Assembly (NCBI RefSeq): GCF_963422545.1
Contig: NZ_OY730246.1
Span: 1 to 64,000, forward strand
Origin: an uncultured Flavobacterium sp.
GTDB lineage: Bacteria > Bacteroidota > Bacteroidia > Flavobacteriales > Flavobacteriaceae
Direction of reading: 5' to 3'
Length of the DNA stretch: 64,000 bases
Positions 58,603 to 64,000 of the stretch are shown one piece after another (positions within the stretch are counted from its first letter, which is position 1; every line of letters begins with the position of its first letter). A model generated the notes under the pieces. It was not told where the DNA came from. It saw only the letters and a list, made by a program, of their open reading frames with translations, and did not search any database. A program made the position numbers and the translations under genes.

Positions 58603-60657
58603 ATGAAGCAGTATTCGTTCCTGTTAAAACATTTGCTTTTATCTGTTTTAATAATGGCTATTTTTTGCAATTCGGCGCAAGCCCAAAAAAGTATTAAAAT
58701 GATTTTTGGGAAAAACGGAATCATAATGTATGATGCAAAACAAAAAACAATTGCGGTAAGCCAATCCGGAAAAACTATTTTTTCAGGTGCAAAAGCTTTA
58801 GCTGTTGTAAATGGTAAAACGATCTCCGTTAGTGATTATTCAGAAGCTGTTTTATCAAAAGAAACGCTAAATGATAATTTAGGAAAAGGAACAAAATATA
58901 CGCTTACTTATACCAATAAAAACAATCCAACCCTAATCCAAAACTTTTATACTTATAACAATCAGTCCTACTTTATAACTCAAATAGAAATTTTAGGTAT
59001 CGGTCAGCAAATCGCAACCAATTATATTTCGCCATTAGATTTAGGGAAAATTACTTTTGATAAAATAGAAAATCTGCATACCGTTTTTGTTCCTTATGAT
59101 AATGATGCTTTTATCAGTTATAATTCAAAAAAGTTAGATACAATTTCTCATAATACAAGTGCCGAAGTTGGAATTACATTTAATAATACTTCCAGAAATG
59201 GTTTTATAATAGGTTCTCTAGAACACACGGTTTGGAAAAGTGCTGTAAAAACAAGCAATAAAAAACCGACAGCTTTATTTTCTGTATGGGCAGGATATTC
59301 TGAAAAAGAAACCACACGCGACAGCATCGCACACGGAATAGTAAAAGGCAATAAAGTTTTGTCTCCAAAATTCTTCGTGGGTTATTATTCAGATTGGCGA
59401 AATGGTATGGAAGAATATGCTAAAACTAATCGCATTGTAGAAAAGCCTTATGTTTTTGAATGGAACAAACCAACTCCGGTAGGATGGAACAGCTGGGGCG
59501 TTTTGATGGATAAAATTAATTTTGATAATACTACAAAGGTTGCAGACTTTTTTGCCAACTCAATTCCGCAGTTTAGAGTAGGCAATACGGCTTATATTGA
59601 TTTGGATTCTTTTTGGGATAATATGGTAAAAGGCGGTTTTACGGGAGATTTCAGTAAACTGAAAGAATTCGCAGATTATTGTAAAAGCAAAGGTTTAGAA
59701 CCGGGAGCTTATTGGGCGCCTTTTACAGATTGGGGATGGAAAGACGGACCAAACCGCAAAGCCGAAGGAAGTGATTATACTTTTGGAGAAATGTGGACCA
59801 AAACCGGAAATACTTATTTTGATTTTGACGGTGCCAGAGCGATTGACCCAACACATCCAGGAACATTAAAACGTGTTGATTATGTAATTAACAAACTAAA
59901 AGCGTGCGGTTTTAAAATGATTAAAATTGACTTTTTAGGTCACGCTGCCGCAGAATCGACTTCGTTTTACGATAAAAATGTTACTACCGGAATGCAGGCT
60001 TACAAAGTGGGAATGGAACATTTGGTAAATGCATTAAACGGGCAAATGCTTATTTATGCAGCTATTTCGCCAAATATGGCAACATCTCGTTATGCCCACG
60101 TTCGTCGTATTGCGTGCGATGCCTGGAAAACAATCGAGCATACCCAATATACGCTTAATAGTGTAAATTATGGCTGGTGGCAGACCTATTCGTATGATTA
60201 TATTGATGCAGATCATGTGGTTTTTGCAGACGTAACAGAAGGTGAGAACCGCGCCAGATTAATCTCGGCAGTCATTACAGGAACTTTAATAACCGGAGAC
60301 GATTATAGTAAAGACGGAATTTGGAGCGTGCGTGCAAAAGAATGGCTTCAGAATAAAGAACTGCTTAAAATTGTTTCACATGGTGTGGCTTTCCATCCCG
60401 TAGAAGGAAATACAGGAAAACAGACCACAGAAGTTTTCGAACAAAAAATAGGAAACGATTGGTATATAGCAGTTTTAAATTATGGCAATGCAAGTAAAAA
60501 TTATGCGCTTCCTTTAGAAAGATTAGGCGTGAAAAACGGTAATTATAAACTGCAAGATCTTCTTTTTACGACTCAAAATACTGAAGTAAAAAACAACACG
60601 ATAAATGTAAGTCTTGGTGCCAAAGATGCCCGTTTGTACAAAATCATAAATCGTTAA
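58603..60657 (+). CDS. Clan-D glycoside hydrolase, GH27-like alpha-galactosidase
   Basis: 684 residues. Signal peptide (LLLSVLIMAIFCNSAQAQ), an N-terminal beta domain (about 25-285), a catalytic TIM barrel (about 290-590) beginning PTPVGWNSWGVLMDKINFD, with the nucleophile aspartate in MIKIDFLGH, and a C-terminal beta domain. The W-N-S-W and K-I-D-F motifs are shared by GH27/GH36 enzymes. The most likely activity is alpha-galactosidase, but alpha-N-acetylgalactosaminidase or related specificities are possible. It starts a cluster with a sialate O-acetylesterase-like enzyme (10 bp gap) and a GH36 enzyme. Confidence 0.84.
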   Translation: MKQYSFLLKHLLLSVLIMAIFCNSAQAQKSIKMIFGKNGIIMYDAKQKTIAVSQSGKTIFSGAKALAVVNGKTISVSDYSEAVLSKETLNDNLGKGTKYTLTYTNKNNPTLIQNFYTYNNQSYFITQIEILGIGQQIATNYISPLDLGKITFDKIENLHTVFVPYDNDAFISYNSKKLDTISHNTSAEVGITFNNTSRNGFIIGSLEHTVWKSAVKTSNKKPTALFSVWAGYSEKETTRDSIAHGIVKGNKVLSPKFFVGYYSDWRNGMEEYAKTNRIVEKPYVFEWNKPTPVGWNSWGVLMDKINFDNTTKVADFFANSIPQFRVGNTAYIDLDSFWDNMVKGGFTGDFSKLKEFADYCKSKGLEPGAYWAPFTDWGWKDGPNRKAEGSDYTFGEMWTKTGNTYFDFDGARAIDPTHPGTLKRVDYVINKLKACGFKMIKIDFLGHAAAESTSFYDKNVTTGMQAYKVGMEHLVNALNGQMLIYAAISPNMATSRYAHVRRIACDAWKTIEHTQYTLNSVNYGWWQTYSYDYIDADHVVFADVTEGENRARLISAVITGTLITGDDYSKDGIWSVRAKEWLQNKELLKIVSHGVAFHPVEGNTGKQTTEVFEQKIGNDWYIAVLNYGNASKNYALPLERLGVKNGNYKLQDLLFTTQNTEVKNNTINVSLGAKDARLYKIINR

Positions 60658-60667
60658 TTGAATGTAT

Positions 60668-62638
60668 ATGAAAAAACATTTTTTTAAGAAAACGATTCTG
60701 GTTTTGGCATTGTTTATATTATCGTCAAATATAGTTCATGCTAAGGTATCATTGCCCTCGTTCTTTACAGATAATATGGTATTGCAGCAAAAAAGTGCAG
60801 TTCCGTTTTGGGGAGAAAGCAATAAGAAATCAGTATTGGTTACAGCTTCTTGGGATAAAAAGACATATAAAACCAATGTGGTAAACGGCAAATGGAATGT
60901 GGTTTTAAAAACGCCTGTTTATGGTGGACCTTATTCTATTACTATAAATGATGGAGATTTAAAAACGCTGCAAAATATTTTAATTGGAGAAGTTTGGCTG
61001 TGTTCCGGACAGAGTAATATGGAAATGCCTCTTGAAGGATGGGGAAAAATAAACAATTATAAAGAAGAAATTGCAAACGCAGATTATCCTCAAATACGAT
61101 TATTGCAAGCCGAACATATCGAAAGCACTTTACCGCTAAACACATTAAAAGTACAGCACGACGGATGGAATGTGTGCAGTCCAAAAAACATTGCCGATTT
61201 TAGCGCAACAGCTTATTTTTTTGCCAGAAAGATTTACAAAGAGAAAAAGATTCCGATAGGATTAATTCATTCTTCTTGGGGAGGAACACTTATAGAAGCC
61301 TGGACAAGTTCTGGAGCGTTAAGCACAATTCATGATTTTGATACCGAAATCGAAGCAATGAAATCTGAAACGAACAGAGAAGCTTTACAGCAAAAATACA
61401 ATGTTGATTTGGCAGTTTGGGAAAAGAATTTGACAACTTCGGATAAAGGATTTGCGGAAGGAAAAGCAATTTGGTTAGCAGAAAACTTTGATGATGCATC
61501 CTGGAAAACCATGAAACTGCCTTCTTTTTTTGACAGCAACGGATTAGCCAATTTTGATGGCGTAATCTGGTTTAGAAAAAAGTTTACCATTCAGGATAAT
61601 AATGTAGACTTTAGTCTAAGTTATTATGCAGATGATGATGATATACTTTGGATTAATGGAAATTATGTTGGCGAAACAAAAGGCTATAATGTAGAACGTC
61701 ATTACATAATTCCGGCTAAGTTTCTGAAAAAAGGAGAAAACACAATCACAATCAGAGTTTTTGACGGAGCAGGAAATGGGGGAGTTTACGCCGATGAAAA
61801 AATCACTTTAAAATCTGAAAAAGAAACTATTTCATTAGCCGGAGACTGGAAATATAATATTGGTGTCGACAGTAAAGATTTACCTGCAAAACCATATTTA
61901 GCACAAGGACAAAACCTACCAAGTGCAATTTATAATGCCATGATTGCGCCTTTGTTAGATTATAAAATAAAAGGAGTAATCTGGTATCAGGGAGAAAGCA
62001 ATGCCGAAAGAGCTTTTCAATATCAAAAATTATTACCGCTGCTGATAAACGACTGGAGAGCTAAATTTAAAGACAAAAATCTTCCGTTTTTATTTGTTCA
62101 GCTGGCTAATTACAAACAGCAAAAACAGCAGCCTGGAGATTCAGATTGGGCAGAGTTAAGAGAAGCACAATTTATGGCTTTGAAACTGCCAAATACAGGA
62201 ATGGCTGTAACAACTGATATTGGAAATGGAGAAGACATTCACCCAAAAAATAAACAAGATGTAGGAGGGCGTTTGGCAAATATTGCTTTGGCAAAAGTTT
62301 ACAATATCAAAATTGAGTATTCGGGACCACTTTATAAATCGTATACCGTTAAAGCAAATGTGATTACGGTAGATTTTGATTTTAATGAAAATATAAAAGC
62401 AAAAGACAATGATCTAAAAGGGTTTTCAATTGCCGGAGCGGACCAAAAATTTCATTGGGCAGAAGCCAAAATAATCAACGGAAAAGTGGAAGTATATGCT
62501 CAAGATGTACCAAATCCGGTTTCAGTGCGATACAATTGGGCAGACAATCCAAACGGAAATTTAACCAATGCTTCGGGATTGCCGGCATCATCTTTTAGAA
62601 CAGATAGCTGGGCAGGAATTACACAAAAAAAGAAATAA
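60668..62638 (+). CDS. Sialate O-acetylesterase-like carbohydrate esterase
   Basis: 656 residues from the ATG at 60668 (MKKHFFKKTILVLAL, signal peptide ending VHA); the ATG two codons upstream is equally open. SGNH-type esterase with the nucleophile serine in VWLCSGQSNMEMP, GVIWYQGESNA, and Asp/His in EDIHPKNKQDVG. A GH2-like beta-sandwich (about 265-390: WFRKKFTIQDNNVDFSLSYYADDDDILWINGNYVG) is inserted between the esterase halves, as in SIAE homologues. Removes O-acetyl groups from glycans. It is co-transcribed with the GH27-like gene (10 bp) and the GH36 gene (19 bp). Confidence 0.9.
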   Translation: MKKHFFKKTILVLALFILSSNIVHAKVSLPSFFTDNMVLQQKSAVPFWGESNKKSVLVTASWDKKTYKTNVVNGKWNVVLKTPVYGGPYSITINDGDLKTLQNILIGEVWLCSGQSNMEMPLEGWGKINNYKEEIANADYPQIRLLQAEHIESTLPLNTLKVQHDGWNVCSPKNIADFSATAYFFARKIYKEKKIPIGLIHSSWGGTLIEAWTSSGALSTIHDFDTEIEAMKSETNREALQQKYNVDLAVWEKNLTTSDKGFAEGKAIWLAENFDDASWKTMKLPSFFDSNGLANFDGVIWFRKKFTIQDNNVDFSLSYYADDDDILWINGNYVGETKGYNVERHYIIPAKFLKKGENTITIRVFDGAGNGGVYADEKITLKSEKETISLAGDWKYNIGVDSKDLPAKPYLAQGQNLPSAIYNAMIAPLLDYKIKGVIWYQGESNAERAFQYQKLLPLLINDWRAKFKDKNLPFLFVQLANYKQQKQQPGDSDWAELREAQFMALKLPNTGMAVTTDIGNGEDIHPKNKQDVGGRLANIALAKVYNIKIEYSGPLYKSYTVKANVITVDFDFNENIKAKDNDLKGFSIAGADQKFHWAEAKIINGKVEVYAQDVPNPVSVRYNWADNPNGNLTNASGLPASSFRTDSWAGITQKKK

Positions 62639-62657
62639 GAAAATAACAAATAATAAA

Positions 62658-64000
62658 ATGAAAAAACACATTATCACTTTAAGGCAATCTTTTGCGATAG
62701 CATTTTTTATTCTCACGAGTTATTGCAGTTCAATAACAGCACAGCAAATTATTACAGTAAAAACAAAAAGCAATGCGCTTGTTTTACAAGTAACTCCAGG
62801 GAAAGAAATAAACACCATTTATTTAGGAGAAAAACTGGCAAACGATTCAGAATATACAAAAATACAAGCTCAGTTTCGTCAGGGAACAGATTACTCCGGT
62901 ATTTATAATGCCGCTTACACAGCATCAGGATCTAAAAATTTGTTAGAACCAGCAATTACCGTAACGCATGCTGACGGAAATACTTCTCTTGATTTATTGT
63001 ATGTAACGCATAAAACAAGCACGATTGGTGCAGGTGTTTCTCAAACTGATATTACGCTAAAAGATCCTGTATATCCGGTTGAGGTTCATTTGTTTATTCA
63101 ATCTTATTTTGATAATGATGTAATTGAGCAGTGGACATCAATTCAGCATAACGAAAAAGCGAGTATTACTTTAAATAAATACGCTTCGGCAAATTTATAT
63201 CTTAAAGGATACAATAACTTTTACCTGAACCAATATCATGGTGACTGGGCAAAAGAAATGCAGCCGGAAGAAACAAAGTTAACGCACGGAATCAAAGTGT
63301 TAGATTCTAAATTAGGATCTCGTGCTAATTTATTTCAGCCGTCGGTATTTATGGTTTCTTTAGATAAACCAGCTTCAGAAGACGAAGGAAAAGTTTTGTT
63401 TGCAGGTTTAGAATGGTCGGGTAATTTTAGAACTGATTTAGAATTAGATCCTTTAAATAATCTTCGTGTTATTTCGGGAATTAATAATGCCGCGGCAGCT
63501 TATAAACTGGCTAAAAGCGAAGTATTTACAACGCCTAAATTTTGGTACACTTTTTCATCAAAAGGAAAAGGAACTGCAAGCCGTAATTTACACGACTGGT
63601 CAAGAAGTCATAAAATCCTTGACGGAAAAGGAGATCGTTTAACTCTTTTAAACAACTGGGAAGCGACTTATTTTAATTTTGATGAAGAAAAACTTAAAGT
63701 GCTTATCGCCGATAGTAAAAAACTGGGAGTTGATATGTTTTTGTTAGATGATGGATGGTTCGGTAATAATTTCCCGCGTAACAATGATGATGCAGCTTTA
63801 GGAGATTGGGACGTTAATAAAAAGAAATTACCAAACGGAATTGGAACTTTGGTAAAAACAGCCAAAGACAATCAGGTAAAATTCGGAATCTGGATTGAAC
63901 CGGAAATGGTAAGTCCGGCGAGTGATTTGTATAAAAAACATCCGGAATGGGTGATTAAACAACCGGGAAGAGCAGAGCATTATTTCCGTAACCAATTGGT
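62658..64000 (+). CDS. GH36 alpha-galactosidase, 5' part (runs off the window)
   Basis: The frame opens at ATG 62658 and remains open through 447 codons to the end of the window. Signal peptide (FAIAFFILTSYCSSITAQ). N-terminal beta supersandwich of GH36 (about 30-320), then the start of the catalytic barrel: FFTYFNFDEEK-like ATYFNFDEEKLKVLI, MFLLDDGWFG, and WIEPEMVSPAS. The nucleophile aspartate and acid/base residue lie beyond position 64000. Follows the esterase by 19 bp in one operon. Together the three genes would strip acetyl groups and alpha-galactosyl residues from oligosaccharides; no SusC/SusD pair is inside the window. Confidence 0.9.
   Translation, partial: MKKHIITLRQSFAIAFFILTSYCSSITAQQIITVKTKSNALVLQVTPGKEINTIYLGEKLANDSEYTKIQAQFRQGTDYSGIYNAAYTASGSKNLLEPAITVTHADGNTSLDLLYVTHKTSTIGAGVSQTDITLKDPVYPVEVHLFIQSYFDNDVIEQWTSIQHNEKASITLNKYASANLYLKGYNNFYLNQYHGDWAKEMQPEETKLTHGIKVLDSKLGSRANLFQPSVFMVSLDKPASEDEGKVLFAGLEWSGNFRTDLELDPLNNLRVISGINNAAAAYKLAKSEVFTTPKFWYTFSSKGKGTASRNLHDWSRSHKILDGKGDRLTLLNNWEATYFNFDEEKLKVLIADSKKLGVDMFLLDDGWFGNNFPRNNDDAALGDWDVNKKKLPNGIGTLVKTAKDNQVKFGIWIEPEMVSPASDLYKKHPEWVIKQPGRAEHYFRNQL

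Overview
The window reads as chromosome of a Flavobacterium-like member of the Bacteroidota. It is AT-rich, starts are not preceded by clear Shine-Dalgarno sequences, and many genes carry the phylum's promoter motif (a TTG/TTTG box about 15-24 bp upstream of TAnnTTTG). Families typical of the phylum are present: DUF6377, DUF6660, DUF6428, CzcCBA and secreted glycosidases. I see no rRNA, tRNA, CRISPR array, insertion sequence or phage gene.

Layout. 0-5.4 kb: housekeeping metabolism (fahA and glyA diverging from a shared promoter, MiaE-like tRNA hydroxylase, guaC, a GNAT enzyme). 5.4-11.6 kb: small envelope proteins, a pentapeptide-repeat protein, aspA and two outer-membrane beta-barrels. 11.7-15.7 kb: an OmpR-type two-component pair, then a UspA-like protein and a bestrophin-family channel; three evenly spaced TTCTAAT boxes precede the UspA-like gene. 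15.8-20.1 kb: MocR-type regulator divergent from an EamA exporter, a Crp/Fnr protein and an SDR enzyme. 20.4-25.2 kb: a large acyl-CoA dehydrogenase, a CHMI-family isomerase and a DUF6377 regulator. 25.4-29.6 kb: GH3 beta-glucosidase, DUF1349 protein, acyltransferase. 29.9-31.3 kb: Old Yellow Enzyme with its ArsR-type regulator and a clear operator. 31.5-33.6 kb: small membrane proteins, a TlpA-like protein and a tandem duplicate pair. 33.6-36.2 kb: a chromate operon whose first gene fuses a ChrB domain to an AraC DNA-binding domain. 37-43.3 kb: CPA1 antiporter, AraC regulator with two cupins, zinc alcohol dehydrogenase, membrane proteins. 43.3-44.5 kb: a gene-poor stretch with what look like coding fragments. 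44.5-46.4 kb: two outer-membrane proteins. 46.6-55.3 kb: heavy-metal efflux (DUF6660, CzcA, CzcC, CzcB, P-type ATPase). 55.4-58.4 kb: GNAT and VOC proteins, then an ars operon (arsR, DUF6428, a 40-residue membrane protein, arsC) with the same 23-bp operator in front of arsR and of the DUF6428 gene. 58.6-64 kb: an alpha-galactoside/acetyl-sugar cluster (GH27-like, sialate O-acetylesterase-like, GH36 cut by the window end).

Two themes cross the window. The first is metal and oxyanion resistance: chromate, divalent cations and arsenate, each with its own regulatory DNA. The second is a dense population of short dispersed inverted and palindromic repeats between genes. In the czc operon, members of these repeats appear to have become coding sequence at the C-terminus of CzcA and in the signal peptides of CzcC and CzcB.
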